A program made the position numbers and the translations under genes. From Okapia johnstoni (Eukaryota > Chordata > Mammalia > Artiodactyla > Giraffidae): 64,000 nucleotides of DNA. A model generated the notes under the pieces. That model searched no databases. It was given only the letters and a program-made list of their open reading frames with translations, and was not told where the DNA came from. Location of the stretch: positions 118,926,213 through 118,990,212 of the forward strand of contig CM044310.1 of NCBI GenBank assembly GCA_024291935.2. Reading direction: 5' to 3'. Of this stretch, positions 39,232-54,232 are shown piece by piece (position 1 is the first letter of the stretch; every line of letters starts with the position of its first letter).

Positions 39232-39640
39232 AACACATAAAAATGCTACTGCTCTACTTCATGTTTGTATTTCTAGGTTTTATGAATCATCTGCTACAGT
39301 TTGTTCTCTGCTCTTTTTGAAGAGTTCTATTTTCTCACGTCTTTAAAGGATAACTGACTAAGGAAAAATTAAAGATAGGAGCATATCCATTTTTCTAATA
39401 GCATATATTGTAAAAAATATTCACCGTGCATGTACCAGTATCAATATCTTAGGTGATTCAGTTTCACAGCAGAATTGAGAGTAAGGTACACAGTCTTCCC
39501 ATATACATCTTGTTCCCACACATGGACAATCTCCCTACTTATCTTTCCCCACCTGAAGGTACATTTGTTAGCACTGATGAATTGACATAGACATTAAGTA
39601 AAGTTTCTAGTTTCACCTTATGTTTCTCTTTTAGGGATGT
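39232..39640. other. Unassigned AT-rich sequence
   Basis: I recognise no gene or repeat between the SINE and the following BovB. Confidence 0.4.
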
Positions 39641-41155
39641 GCACAGACATCCTGGAATGTGAAGTCAAGTGGGCCTTAGGAAGCATCGCTACAAACAAAG
39701 CTAGTGGAGGTGATGGAATTCCAGTTGAGCTATTTCAAATCTTAAAAGATGATGCTGTGAAAGTGCTGCACTCTATATGTCAGCAAATTTGGAAAACTCA
39801 GCAGTGGCCACAGGACTGGAAAAGGTCAGTTTTCATTCCAATCCCAAAGAAAGGCAATGCCAAAGAATGCTCAAACTACCGCACAATTGCACTCATCTCA
39901 CACGCTAGCAAAGTAATGCTCAAAATTCTCCAAGCCAGGCTTCAACAATACATGAACTGTGAACTTCCAGATGTTCAAGCTGGTTTTAGAAAAGGCAGAG
40001 GAACCAGAAATCAAATTGCCAACATCCACTGGATCATCGAAAAAGCAAGAGAGTTCCAGAAAAACATCTACTTCTGCTTTATTGACTATGCCAAACCCTT
40101 TGACTGTGTGAATCACAACAAACTGTGGAAAATTCTGAAAGAGATGGGAATACCAGACCATCTGACCTGTCCCTTGAGAAACCTGTATGCAGGTTAGGAA
40201 GCAACAGTTAGAACTGGACATGGAACAACAGACTGGTTTCAAACAGGAAAAGGAGTATGTCAAGGCTGTGTATTGTCACCCTGCTTATTTAACTTATATG
40301 CAGAGTACATCATAAGAAATGCTGGGCTGGATGAAGCACAAGCTGGAATCAAGATTGCTGGGAGAAATATCAATAACCTCAGATATGCAGATGACACCAC
40401 CCTTATGGCAGAAATTGAAGAACTAAAGAGCCTCTTGATAAGAGTGAAAGAGGAGAGTGAAAAAGTTGGCTTAAAGCTCAACATTCAGAAAACTAAGATC
40501 ATGGCATATGGTCCCATCACTTCATGGCAAATAGATGGGGAAACAGTGGAAGCAATGGCAGATTTTATTTTGGGGGGCTCCAAAATCACTGCAGATGGTG
40601 ACTGCAGCCATGAAATAAAAAGACGTTTACTCCTTTGAAGAAAAGTTATGACCAACCTAGACAGCATATTAAAAAGCAGAGACATTACGGTGCCAACAAA
40701 GGTCCACCTAGTCAAGGCTATGGTTTTTCCAGTGGTCATGTATGGATGTGAGAGTTGGACTATAAAGAAAGCTGAGTGCTGAAGAATTGATGCTTTTGAA
40801 CTGTGGTGTTGGAGAAGATTCTCACGAGTCTGTTGGACTGCAAGGAGATCCAAGCAGTCCATCCTAAAGGAGATCAGTACTGAATATTCATTGGAAGGAC
40901 TGATATTGAAGCTGGAACTCCAATACTTTGGGCACCTGATGCAAAGAACTGACTGAATGGAAAAGACACTGATGCTAGGAAAGATTGAAGGCGGGAGGAG
41001 AAGGGGACGACAGAGGATGAGATGGTTGGATGGCATCACCGACTCAATGGACATTAGTTTGAGTCAGCTCCGGGAGTTGGACAGGGAGGCCTGGCGTGCT
41101 GCAGTCCATGGGGTCGCAAAGAGTTAGACAGGACTGAGCGACTGAACTGACTGAC
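39641..41155 (+). mobile_element. 5'-truncated BovB
   Basis: Sense BovB starting within RT (D-I-L-E-C-E-V-K-W-A-L-G-S-I) with an open frame 39637-40197. A TAG follows L-Y-A-G. Further sense ORFs follow (40273-40638, with RYADDTTLM). It ends in gactgaactgactgact. An in-frame 3-nt deletion relative to other copies follows 'gcagaaattgaag'. It is inactive. Confidence 0.9.
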
Positions 41156-41304
41156 TCTATGGGTCTGGGCAAATGTATAATAACTTGCGTCCATTACAAC
41201 AGTTTAACACAATGATTTCATGGTCCTGAACTCAGAAGATTCATAGCCCCTCCTTGGCAACCCAGGCACCAGTGACCATTTTAATCTCTTCTACATTTCC
41301 TACT

Positions 41305-41515
41305 AGATTCTCAGGTGGCTCCGTGGTAAAGAATCCACCTGCCAATGCAGGTGAGCTGAGTGATGTGGGTTCAATCCTTGGGTAAGGAAGATTCTCTGGA
41401 AGAAGAAATGGACACCCACTCCAGTGTTCTTTCCTGGGAAATCTCATGGACAGAGGTACCTGGCAGGCTACAGTCCATTGGGTCCCAAAGACTCAGACAC
41501 AATGGAGCACATAAG
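41305..41515 (+). mobile_element. Bov-tA SINE
   Basis: Sense SINE, diverged: 'tctcaggtggctccgtggta', 'ggctacagtccattgggtcc', tail 'cagacacaatggagcacata'. Confidence 0.85.
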
Positions 41516-41756
41516 AACATTTACCTACACCAAAAGGCCATATCATAAAAATCCTACTTCTTGTAGCATTTTCAGATGGGCTTCCTTCACAGAGTAAAAT
41601 GCATGGAATGATTGTCCATGTATTTTACACCTTGAAGGCTTAATATAATAAAGCTTAATATCTACATCTGCACTTCTAAGTCCTGCATCATTAAATTAGG
41701 AATTCCTATATAGAGATTAGGACGTATATACGTCTCAAAAGAAAAACAAACAGACT

Positions 41757-42135
41757 GATAACTCAGTGCTTAAGCATCCACCTGACAGTGTAGGGGACTC
41801 GGCCTTGATCCCTGGTCCAGGAATATTCCACATGCTCTGGGGAGACTAAGCCTGTGCTCCACAACTGCTGAGCCTGGTGGGGCAACTTGCTCTTTTAGAT
41901 GGGCAGGAGGCAAATGAAAGATGTTCACCATCGCTAAATAATAAGACATGCAGAACAAAACGACAAAGATGCATCACCCCATGCCAGTCAGAATAACAAT
42001 TAGCAAAAAGCCCATTAATAATATCGTAATGCTGAAGAGGCTTGGCGATAAGGGACTCTCCTCCATGGCTGCAGGGAATGTAAACTGGTGCAGTCACTTG
42101 GGAGGACAGTGTAGAAGTTCCTTAAGAACGTAACC
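41757..42135 (+). mobile_element. CHR-type SINE followed by L1 ORF2 fragment
   Basis: 41757-41890 ('gcatccacctgacagtgtag', 'cctgtgctccacaactgctgag' region) resembles the older tRNA-derived cetartiodactyl SINEs. 41890-42135 ('accccatgccagtcagaata', 'agtgtagaagttccttaaga') is the end of an L1 ORF2, sense. Both are diverged. Confidence 0.6.
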
Positions 42136-42416
42136 GCCTGACATTTAAGGAAATGAATTCCAAGAATAGTGGACAAAATAGATTAACTGACAAATTTATA
42201 AGATTTGCAGTTTTTAGTAAATCATCTGCAATTCTGAAACGACCAGTTGTGATCCAGCCTTTCTAAATTTTTTAAGTAAATGTGTACAAATACACTGACA
42301 TGTGTACATACACTCACATGTTCCTTTTCAGTTTCTCACTGCTAGCGCTTATGCCTTCAGATATTGATTTATTGTATTCAATATATGTTACATAAATTAT
42401 ATAACATATATACTTC

Positions 42417-43594
42417 TGCCGGGAGCCAGCTCACGAGATCCCACCCATGACAGAGTCATGAGGAGAAGGACTGACGAGCAGAGCAACTCAGGCCTCAGAG
42501 ATTCTTGAGAGGCTGCCTCAGCGCTCACCTTAAAAATAAGATCTTTCTGATGTTTACTATAACAAACCTCTTCCTATTTTCTGTGACTTAGGCAAAAGGC
42601 CTTTCCTGATTCCTTCCTAAAATAGATCATTCTGAAACCTCAAATCAACAAGGCCCCTGAACGGTAGCACCCTAAATAAAATTATCTGGGATATAGAGTA
42701 TGCTGATCCAAATTCCTTTTGCTAACATACTGGTTTGTTTAATAAATGTACCTGTGCCTTTGGAGCTAATGTGCATAACTGCTCCCTAGTAATAAAACAG
42801 CATTGAGAGCCTCCACACAAAAAGCCCCGATGGGCACAGAGCCCTTTGTAGGGAAGAAAGGCTTGTTAGGAAATATAAAAAATATTGCTTTATGAAACTG
42901 TTACTTAGTCTATATTTACTCACTATGTTTTTACTCTTAACATATTTAGCCTATATAATGAAAGCATAATAGTAAAAAAATTTATATAAATAAAAGCTTA
43001 GCTTTAATACAAATAATAAGACAATTGTTGATTTAACTGATGATTCATACTTAGAGCTGACCTTCAGCTTGCTGTTCTATGACCTTATGGGACCACATTC
43101 TTTTCTGTTAAGCTCAAGGCGTAGAATAAATTACCAAAAGCAGGTTTTACCTTCAAACTTTCTATTGATGAATTCTTTCCTGCTGTGCCTGATACAAAAG
43201 TGTTCTGACTGATCAACCCTTATCAATGGAGAGTCACAAGATGTTAGCAGGCCCCCCAGCCTTATTTATGTAAACAAAATAAGGCTTTTTGTAACTAAAA
43301 ACAGGCAAACAGTTTCCATGAAGGTCAAAACTGCTGGCCTATTAAGCTGGACTGATAGGCCCATTAAGCTGAATTCATATGCCCATTAAGCTAAATTGGT
43401 ATGCCCACTAAACTGATTTGGTATGACTCTATACTTTACGTTTGTTTCTATGTACCACTAAAAATATAAAGGCTGTCTTGAAAACAATAAAGTTAGGAGA
43501 CACTTGGAAACGCTGAGACTCGCTGTGTCTTCTCATTCGTATCGCCGACGCCGTCCATCCTGAGGGAACCCTGACCAGCTGGAGGACTCTGGCA
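42417..43594 (+). mobile_element. ERV solo LTR (class II-like)
   Basis: A 1178-bp block beginning TGCCGGGAG and ending CTCTGGCA, short imperfect inverted termini of the TG...CA type. It is flanked by the identical hexamer tacttc at 42411-42416 and 43595-43600; six-base duplications are typical of betaretrovirus-like (ERVK) integration. 'aaatataaaggctg' near 43460 is a plausible TATA region, and AATAAA in 'aaacaataaagttagg' (43484-43489) gives a poly-A signal, so the LTR reads on the + strand. There is no internal viral sequence: the provirus was lost by LTR-LTR recombination. It contains a 4 x 22-bp repeat (separate entry). Confidence 0.87.
43336..43423 (+). repeat. 4 x 22-bp tandem repeat in the LTR U3
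   Basis: Four diverged 22-bp units start at 43336, 43358, 43380 and 43402, each built on (g/t)gcc(c/t)a(t/c)taa(g/a)ct. They lie about 35-120 bp upstream of the TATA-like sequence. Direct repeats in U3 commonly act as enhancers in retroviral LTRs; that role here is inference. Confidence 0.9.
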
Positions 43595-43600
43595 TACTTC

Positions 43601-45474
43601 CAGATATTTATATATTGCATTCAGTGTATGTCAAAGCCATTAGAAAACAGTTCCTTTAGAACTTACAAAAACATATACTAAGAATTAAACAGGGTACGAT
43701 TTTATAAATCTTAGTTCAGAATTTTACCATTATGGCTTTTAATTATTCTTCTTGTGACAAATGTTAAATTTATATTTGCTTAAATGAGCCCATGAAAAGT
43801 CTTACTTAGCTCAACAGAAGAATAAAGGACAACTGAAGCAGGTGAGTTTATGACTCTACGTCCTGAGAGAATTCACAGCAAGCCCTGAGTGAGGTCAAGG
43901 CTAGAACAGGGCAGAGAAAGCTCCAGTACTTGGGGTTCTGGCCTTTCTATGTGGCCCTGGGTGAAGTGCTGAGTGTGGATTGGTCCATTCAGACCAAAAG
44001 GACTAGGATTTTGGTGAGCGCTGTGAGGGTGTCATTGAAGGGGGGCCTGTGCAGTAGGCCTTGCGGTTCAGCGAGACTGCTGATCTCAAGGAAGGGGGTC
44101 ATCTAGTAGAGGTGCTCACAGGACTGGCTGGTGTGAGTTCAGGGACCTGCAGGCTGCCTGCTCCCCAGACAGATGCTGAGGCAGCAACAGCATGGAGCAG
44201 TTCAGGGAAGCTCTCAACAGTACTCTGTATGATCCTTCTTATTAGAACCATCACAGTGTCCCTGCAGTTACAGAGAGGGGGAAAGATACAGTGTAGAAAA
44301 GGTGGGAAATACATGACCAAATGGTCTGAGACTTAAGGGCAGTAAGGAAACTGTTACAGACGTCATCCTTCTGTGCTACCAAAGTTTCTTGTTAGGTATT
44401 CTTTCCCACAACCTTAAATTGGTAGGCTAACACTTCATTCATTACACACCAAGTTTTACACAAGAAACCATTCAGTTTTATTAACACGTATGATTATCAC
44501 ATACAGAATAAAACCTTTTACACTCCACTATGTAACTTTGATTAAAATACAGATTATAAGCATAAACAATGATATTCATTCCTCTGATACAATGATCTGA
44601 GAACTGTGATTTCCATGGTTACAAAAGGGAGGCTAATCATTTAAGAAACAAGACGTACACTAATTACATGACTTTTCTGGGAAGGGTTTTCCGTACATTT
44701 TTAGGGTAGCAGAGATGTCTTTAATTGAAACATGTCAACTGATATTCGTGACATCTGTTGATATTATAAAATACATCAAGATTCCAGTGAACTGTCATTG
44801 TATTTTCCTTAAAAAGCAAATGACATAACTATTGACAATGTACATCTCACTTTAATATGTGGAATTACTCCCTGAACACTTACATCATGGTGACCTATAG
44901 GGATGTGTGACATGAATGACTAACACCATCATTTAGATGTTCAGTGTACATGTTACATTACTGTGTCCTTAATCTTCTAATGGAGAAAAATAAAAATGTT
45001 CTCTTCCTAGATAGAAGGGCTTCTCTCATCTCTGAGGTAGCAACCATCAAAAACATAACTTTGCATGCACACTAGAAATGAAGCGTAGCATGGAGTAATT
45101 TGAGAATTGAATTACATTCATTTTGGTTTTCAAATAATCACAAATCATGTCAATATAAACAAACATACATAGCTAGTAACTGTACATTGCTAAACATCAA
45201 CTTTTCATCCTGTGATCCATACTAACATATCGATTTTCTGTCTATTTTAACTATGAATGACTGTCTACAATATTTCTCCCTAAGAGGAACTTCAGAAAAC
45301 AGGATTTATGAAATGCTTTCTAGTATGCATTTCCTGATATTTATTTAGATTTGATTTTTCATAAACACTTTTCTATATTTTCTTTATGTCATTCCATATC
45401 TTTCTTATATAAACAGTCTTGGGTTTCCTGAACTGTATGTTTAGGAGAAACCGCTTCCATCACTTATTTCATTA
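43601..45474 (-). other. Unit E 3' UTR and downstream block
   Basis: 43850-44330 is the conserved downstream block, carrying the small + ORF at 44061-44336. 44460-45474 is AT-rich 3' UTR homologous to unit D but without the BovB, so it preserves the empty site. Confidence 0.6.
44477..44482 (-). terminator. Conserved AATAAA poly-A signal, unit E
   Basis: TTTATT on the + strand within 'cagttttattaacacgtatg', aligned with unit D 23637. Confidence 0.55.
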
Positions 45475-47044
<1,570 letters not shown>

Positions 47045-47104
47045 CTGAAACATACCAAATACAAGTTTTCTTATCTCCTATTTGCAGTGAATATCCTTAA
47101 AGAT

Positions 47105-48800
47105 TTAGAGAAAACAGGGACACAAGGATCAAGATGCCAGAGGATTAGGCAGACGTGGAGTCCATCTCTGTCCACAAATGCATCAAGAATACATCTGCAA
47201 ATGGAAGAATTCTCACAGAGCCCCCTGTGAACACTAGCAGAGGACCTACAACACCTAAAAGGACAGGAAAGATTCCTGCTGAGCCAGGGAGACCGATGAA
47301 AGAAGGAGGAGAAGGGAGAGGAGAGGAAGCGGGATGGGACCTGCAACCCTGGGGGGAAATGGAGAGAGATGAGGTCTCCACCTCCAGGGAAGCCCCTCAC
47401 TGGGGCTCGTGTGAGCCCAGTTGGGACAGAAGGGGAGCCTCATTCTCTGTGGGAAGAGAACACGGCAAGTCTGTGGCAGCAGGACAGAGTGAGACCTGTG
47501 CACGGGGTACTGACCCCAGCCCCTCAGGCCCACCCAGCCCGAGAGGGTGTCCACCGCTGCAGACGAGGGCTGGCTGCTGGAATGTGGGGTGTGGAGAGCA
47601 GACCCGGGCAGAGCACTGCTGTGGGCTGTGAGGAGACATCCTGAGGGGATGGGAGGGGGGGAGGAGCTCTGTAAACGGGATGCTTGTGGAGGAAGCCTGA
47701 ACCACCCCAGAGCAGAGCCCCATTGCTGAGCGATGCCCAAAGCGAAGACCCACCATTGCAGCCCCTGTCCCCCTGTGCTGGCCCCTCATCCCTGGCACTA
47801 GGAAGGGCTGCCACCTGGGTGGGCTCTATTGAGCCCCCAGCCGCTGCCTCCCCCCATGCACCTCCTCCACCATCAGCAGACTCCTGTGCTCTGGGGCAGC
47901 CTCTGGAGCAGACACCTGTGGGTGGGCCACACACACAGGAGCTGAAAGCACAGCTAGCCCCAGGGTTAAGGAAGAAAAGCTGAAGTCTCTCCTCGCAGCT
48001 GCACTAACCATGCTTTTACACCCACAACTGACTTTGTCAACTCCGCCCCTACAGAGCATCTGAATGGAAAACCAGGGCTCCCCCAGTCATGGAGGTGTAG
48101 CTTTAGCAGCTGTAGACTTTGTGGGGATGTACATGAGGGGGTGGTGCCAGGCCAGAGTCTGAGCTCTCCCCATGGCACCACAGCGGGTCCAGCTCCATGA
48201 TGAATGCAATCCTGGGCCCTGACTTCAGGAGATCTATGCTGGTGACCTGATGAAAATAATATCTGAGAGACACCAGGGCCGTGTGCCGTCACGCCCATGG
48301 TTGAGGTGGGGCCAAGAGCAGTGCCAACACGGGGTCACACGAGACTCACACAATGCGTGAAGGGGACACATGGAGCACTCCCCGAGGAGAATGTCCCCAG
48401 AGGAGCAACACTCAGCGGCTTCCCTCCCAGTGGGTGTGCTCCAATCCCACCTGCCTCCACCACAGATCAGAATCACAGACACAGATCTGGGGGCTCTATT
48501 CCACCCGCCAGGGAGCAGACCCCACTACAGACAGGGCAGGGACAGCCACAGCGCCACGGGGAAGCTCCCCGCAACATCCAGGGCAGGCTCGGGTCACAGT
48601 AACAGCAATCAAAAGTCCATCAAGGGGATAAGGGCACAAACCTCAGGACCAAACTGACCCCCTAAGGGGCAGGCACAAGAAACAAGAAGAACTAGGATCC
48701 TGCAGCCTTCAGGGCGGAGACCACGAACCCAGAAAATGTAATAAAGCGAGAGGACAAAGAGTACGGTGCAGAGGAAGCGGCAAAATAACAAGCTGCAAGA
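47105..48800 (+). mobile_element. Old LINE-type 5' region, unit E copy
   Basis: Near full-length paralog of 28050-29720, at the same distance (about 60-100 bp) from the ZNF exon and in the same antisense orientation. The many overlapping ORFs here (47145-48657, both strands) reflect GC-rich composition and are not genes. Confidence 0.55.
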
Positions 48801-50243
48801 ACCACTAAATGAAGCGGAGACACCAGTCTAATGATTACCTTTTACCCTAAGTCGTCTTAAATGGAGACACCAAACATTTTCAGAAAAACTAGGTGCCTTC
48901 AAATTCCTTAACCCACTTCTTACCACTTGTGTTTTTACTGGGACACATTCTATTAGATGTTTGCATCTAAAAATCGTAAGTGACATTGACACACAACTAA
49001 CTAGAAACTGAGGCCACTGGAAACTGACAACAAACAGGATAAACGAATAAAGCCTTCAGCAACTAAACCAGGAGTGAGATTTCAAAACAATACGCTGGGA
49101 ACAGACAGAACTCTACGCAGTGCACTGTGGAGACCTAAACGGGAGGAAACCTGAAAAAGGGTGGCTATTTATGCATATACTTTATTCTCTTTGCCGTACA
49201 AGAGCACAACATTGTAAAACAGCTACACTCCAATAAGGATTTAAAGGACATAAAAGGACTTATTTATATGATCTAAAATGTTAATAGTTTGAAACAACCA
49301 TTAGAAATATGGCGGAAAATGTTCTAAGCTATTATGCCAATTTATTTAAAAAAATCTTTGCGTTAATTGAATCTATTATTTTACCATTGAGGCATTGCGG
49401 CAAATACACTTCAGATATTTAAAGTGAGTTCACATAAAGAAAAGTGAAACACTGAAATACCTCTGAGATTTGCATTCTCTCATTTTACGGAGGTTTTGCT
49501 TTATACACTGAAATGACTTGAGGTTAAAATTTATAAGGTCTCATATGTGAGGCGGAGCACCATTCCATGTTTTATGCATGGGACGGATGCTCAGGGATGG
49601 AGCGTTGGGATGACACAGAGGGATGGGAGGGGGAGGGAGGTGGGAGGAGGGTTTGGGAGGGGGAGCACGTGTGAACCCATGGCTGATTCATGTCAATGTA
49701 TGGCAAGAACTACTACAATATTGTAAAGTAATTAGCCCCCAACTAAAATTAAAAAAAAAAAAAATTATAAGGTCATATTTGTAGCTTCCAGTGTTTTGGA
49801 AATTATAAATCAGAAAAAACATTCCGTCGCCAATATGCCTAGAGTTTTGGCAGTTTGTTCACAACTCCACTCACACACTTCGGTCTAGAGGCGGAAACAA
49901 ACGTGAAAAGGAGTGTCCTCTATTTACTCGTCAGTGGACACGGTTTTCCCAGGACCCCCAAGAAATGAAAGAGCAGCCAACTCATGCAAGCTGTCACAAG
50001 CCAAGAGGAGAATCTGAATTCTCACTGAATGAGGAAAGTAATCAGGGAGTTGAATTCATGAAGGATTGAGAGGCAGAATGAGCCAGGCAATGTCCGTCTA
50101 TGACAGCAACAGGAATTAACCCAGAGCTCTCCAAAGTCATTTCCACTGAAGCACATCTTCTGAAGCCACATGACAAAGGCTGACTTCCTCACTGCTCCTT
50201 GGACCTCTCCCCTGAGTCATCAGCTCCATCCACTCACACCTAC
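48801..50243 (-). other. Unit E intron 2
   Basis: Homologous to unit D's intron 2. It includes an L1 3' end at about 49070-49260 (shared with D and F) and the younger L1 insertion at 49541-49764. I see no gene. Confidence 0.55.
49541..49764 (+). mobile_element. 5'-truncated bovine L1 3' end
   Basis: A 3' UTR with a G-rich tract (49619-49665), then 'gtcaatgtatggcaagaact', 'aattagcccccaactaaaat' and a poly-A. It is flanked by ttataaggtc at 49531-49540 and 49765-49774. It is specific to unit E. Confidence 0.93.
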
Positions 50244-50339
50244 CTGGGTATATGGTTATTGTGTCTGTTCTCCTTACATCCCAGGGATTCTTCATTTGCT
50301 CCAGAAAGGTGACCAGGTCCAGCTTAGAACCCACAAGAC
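50244..50339 (-). CDS. KRAB-B exon, unit E
   Basis: A 96-bp exon with acceptor aacag|gt and donor cag|gtaggt. It encodes (G)LVGSKLDLVTFLEQMKNP, then W-D-V-R-R-T-D-T-I-T-I-Y-P. It is open and in phase with its neighbours. Its functional value depends on whether the KRAB-only transcript is made. Confidence 0.88.
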
Positions 50340-50780
50340 CTGTTCATCAGAGAAAGGAATATTTGTTTTGCTGAGAGTCATAAGTTTCCAACCCAATATG
50401 TATTTGGGTGAGAAGAGAACACACGGGTGAATGGTAACACAGCCTAGACAACGATTTCCCCAAATACCTTACTGAAAGCACCCTTACAACACTAACAAAT
50501 ACGTAAAAACCAGATCCTGAGATTCTGGTCAAGTACTACAAGGCAAAAGTTGTGTAAATGTGATTTTAAGAGGAAGGTGTCACTATTTAATACCACGGAA
50601 CTGATTCAATCACCAGTACGCTAGCGTGAAGGAGGCAGATTACATCAAGGAAGAAAAAGGTTAGAATCATACTGACTCACCATGAAGGCTTTCTTTCTAA
50701 ACTCACAAATACCCATTTCCTGCTAGAAAGCAGGGATCTCAAGCTATTGTTAGAAGCAGAAAATTCCAGGAGACATTCTA

Positions 50781-51060
<280 letters not shown>

Positions 51061-53016
51061 TATGGCCAAGCGAAGACTTCCTAATGTGACACTAAATGAT
51101 AAGAGCAATTTCAGAGAACACAGGAACATTTTCTACCATCTTTTGAACCCCAAGAAAAGAGGATATGATTCACAAGAACCTATTCTGATGTGGAAGAGAA
51201 ATTATAATGTAATCAGATCAACACTGGCATATTTATTTTTGAGTGTTGTACTTGTGTGATCCAGGAGAAACTGTCTACCAAAAACCAGGAAACATTTTTA
51301 AAAAGCAGATTCTGATCCAAGAGTTCTGGAGTGCAGAAAATGTGCCACATTTTTACCAAGCTTATTTGAACTAGTAATGTTGCAAATTCTGCTCCACGAA
51401 TGACCATTGTGAACAGCAATGAAGTAGAATAGTAGGGAAGCATTCATACTTCAGTCTGAACTTTAAGTCTTTTATAGATTTTACAGGTCTTATAGGATAG
51501 TAACCTTGGTAGCAAGGATCATTTTAACTATTTAGTACATACTGTATATCTTTCTGACAGTTTTTACAGAGTCTTGAATGTGCAACAGAAATAATAGCTC
51601 CTCTGTCCGTAGGATTCTCCAGGGAAGAATACTAGAATGGGTAGCTACTCCCTTCTCCAGGAAATCCTAAAAAGAAAGAAAAAAGCAATCGAATCATGTT
51701 AACAGGTTTATGGACACAGATATATATACTAAAATGGGGCTGTATACTTATTAATAGTTAATAGAGAAAACTTGTCATGTCAATAAAATTTTTTTTAAAC
51801 TTATTAAAAATGTACATAAATATATGAGGATGATACTATTTTTATTTCTTTAAATAAACTAGGATACAGACATACACAGCGATGTAAAATAAAGTAGAGC
51901 TCTGGTTCTGAATTTTTTAATTTCCTGAAAATCTATATCATTTGCAAAGAGCTATAGTTTAAAGTTTAATACAGTTGAACATAGATTGGCACTAATAAGA
52001 TTCTTATAAACATTTTGGAAAATACAAAAATGTGATGAGACTCTGTGATGTCAGCATGGAGTGTACTTGGAAATGATCAGACCTGGGGTTGAGTGACAAA
52101 ACCCCCACTCCCAAAAGCAAGCATCTCTGCTAAACAGTCATCTTCCAAAGCAAAGAGAAACTAAGAGCATATGGGATTCCCCCACTAACTGTGATAGTTT
52201 AGGCACATCCCTCACTTTTTCTTTCCAAGACACCTGTTAAAGACAAAAGGAAAATACATGAGCTCCATAGCATGGGAATCTCACAGAAGTACCTAAACCA
52301 GTGAACGTCAGAGTCACGGGGTAAGAAGTACCTGGAAGAATGCATTATCACTGCATGGGTGTGTTGACACTATTATGGAAACCATGAATTGAATCTATCA
52401 TTAAAAAATGTTAATTTTAAGCAAATTTCACCTCATATATACCTCCCATGATATGTAGCCTAATACCACATTTATTTAGTAAGTCTTTCTTATAGACAGA
52501 GGAAGAGGACAGTCTCAACTATGTTTTTTTATTTCTGAAAAACTCTGGACCACTGAGTTCATTCTATTTCCAAGGGCATTGCTTTTTGCTCCTGTTCTAA
52601 AGACCTGAAGTTGCATCCAGATATAAACTCATCATGGCATTTCCCCTACTTTCCTAGGATCCCAACACAGAACAACATTCCCCTGGGAATCCGTTATACC
52701 AGTGCCTCCCCGTGTTGGTCTTTCACAAAGGGAGTATGTTCAACATTGAAACTGACTAATTCATGTTGAGAATTCATCATGCTCTGTAGAAAGCCAGGAT
52801 ATATACATTGGATAATGGGCTCTGGGACATAAGGAGGAAACAGTCTAAAGAGCTGGTCCTTTCTAATACAAGAAAAACTGAAGAAAAGAAGCAACTGGCA
52901 ACAAACACCCTACGTAGAAAAATTAGAAGCAGAGAATTGAAGGTTTGCAGGTTCTCAGTCCAGGCATTTCAGGAGGAAAACCAGACACAGCCCCAGACCC
53001 AGGACAGGACATGTAC
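51061..53016 (-). other. Unit E intron 1
   Basis: Homologous to introns of D and F. It has an antisense Bov-tA remnant at about 51597-51668 shared with both. No BovB is present at the site occupied in unit D. There is no gene. Confidence 0.55.
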
Positions 53017-53031
53017 CTGAGAAGCTGCCAT
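53017..53031 (-). CDS. KRAB-ZNF start exon (MAASQ), unit E
   Basis: ATGGCAGCTTCTCAG with donor gtacat, phase 0, in frame to KRAB-A at 50966. It is the start of the putative 104-residue KRAB-only product. Confidence 0.82.
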
Positions 53032-53709
53032 TTCCTCCTCTTCTTCCTCCAGCTCTGCGTATCCTCTGGGGATATTTTGTCACAAACTCACATCTGGGTG
53101 TTAAGAAAATAACTTTAAAGGAATCCACACAACTCTTGAATCTGCAACTGCTGCAATGATTGAGAAAAAATAGTTTTCTTGTTTCTCTTTGCCCTTTTCA
53201 GAGCTCCTTTTTTACTTCCTTGGTTCCTGGTCTGGAGTGGATAATCAAGACTAACCTGATATGCTAATCACATCCTGTGTTTGGTGCTCACCTTTCCTTC
53301 ATTCTCTTCGCAGACCACCCCCGAGAGTTCTTCTCCTTTCTTTTTGCATTACAGAGCACAGGCCACAGTACAATTCGCGAGAGATACCGGACAGAACTAC
53401 CAGGTTATCTGACCCAGCCTGTGAGGGTTTTTGAAACAATGTAAGAGGTCCATGAGCCAAGAGCTGCACCTCACACTCAGCACTCCTGAGACCTCACAAG
53501 GGAGGATTTAGGGCGGGAACTTCTAGAAACAAAGAATGTCAGCCTGACTTATTGGGAAGGGGCTCCTTCTAGGATGGGTGTGGCCCTCCAAGGCCTGGTG
53601 TCTGTGCCCGTTAGGGAGGGGAGGTGGGGAGTGACAGTTTGGTGGGAATCACCTGGGGGCCTTGGGTTGCTGGAAGGCTTTGCTCTCAGAATTTTTCCCA
53701 AAGATACCT
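53032..53709 (-). other. Unit E 5' flank
   Basis: Homologous to unit D's 38060-38700, including the ATGCTAAT near 53259-53266. It is probably promoter/5' UTR, with no start site assignable. Confidence 0.4.
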
Positions 53710-54232
53710 TGCCTCAGTTCAGTCGCTCAGTCGTGTCAGACTCTTTGTGACCCCATGAACCGCAGCACGCCAGGCCTCCCTGTCCATCACCCAACTCCCA
53801 TCACCCAAACCCTCCCGAGTCGGTGATGCCATCCAAACCTCTGTCGTCCCGCCCCCATCCATTAGGGTCTTTTCCAATGAGTCAACTCTTCGCATGAGGT
53901 GGCCATGTATTCGAGTTTCAGCTTCATCCAGCTCCTTCCAGTGAACACCCAGGACAGATCTCCTTTAGGATGGACTGGTTGGATCTCCTTGCAGTCAGGG
54001 TGGTGTCATCCGCATATCTGAGGTTATTGCTATTTCTCCCAGCAATCTTGATTCCAGCTTGTGTTTCTTCCAGCCCAGCGTTTCTCATGATGTACTCTGC
54101 ATATAAGTTAAATAAGCAGGGTGACAATATACAGCCTTGATGTACTCCTTTTCCTATTTGGAACCAGTCTGTTGTTCCATGTCCAGTTCTAACTGTTGCT
54201 TTCTGACCTGCATACAGGTTTCTCAGGAGTCA
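53710..54232 (-). mobile_element. BovB with internal deletions
   Basis: The antisense BovB 3' end (53712-53997) is joined directly to an RT segment (54000-54230) around YADD (minus-strand NNLRYADDTTL), skipping several hundred bp. Smaller gaps lie within 53780-53870. It is inactive. Confidence 0.85.

Noticed and set aside
39637..40197. 186-codon ORF as a gene
   Set aside because: BovB reverse-transcriptase fragment ending at a TAG within a damaged copy.
42417..43594. Complete provirus
   Set aside because: Only one LTR is present; the flanking 6-bp repeats abut its two ends and no internal retroviral sequence is seen.
47145..48657. Many overlapping 60-160 codon ORFs on both strands
   Set aside because: GC-rich old retroelement 5' region with few stop codons; the paralogous copies do not preserve the same frames.
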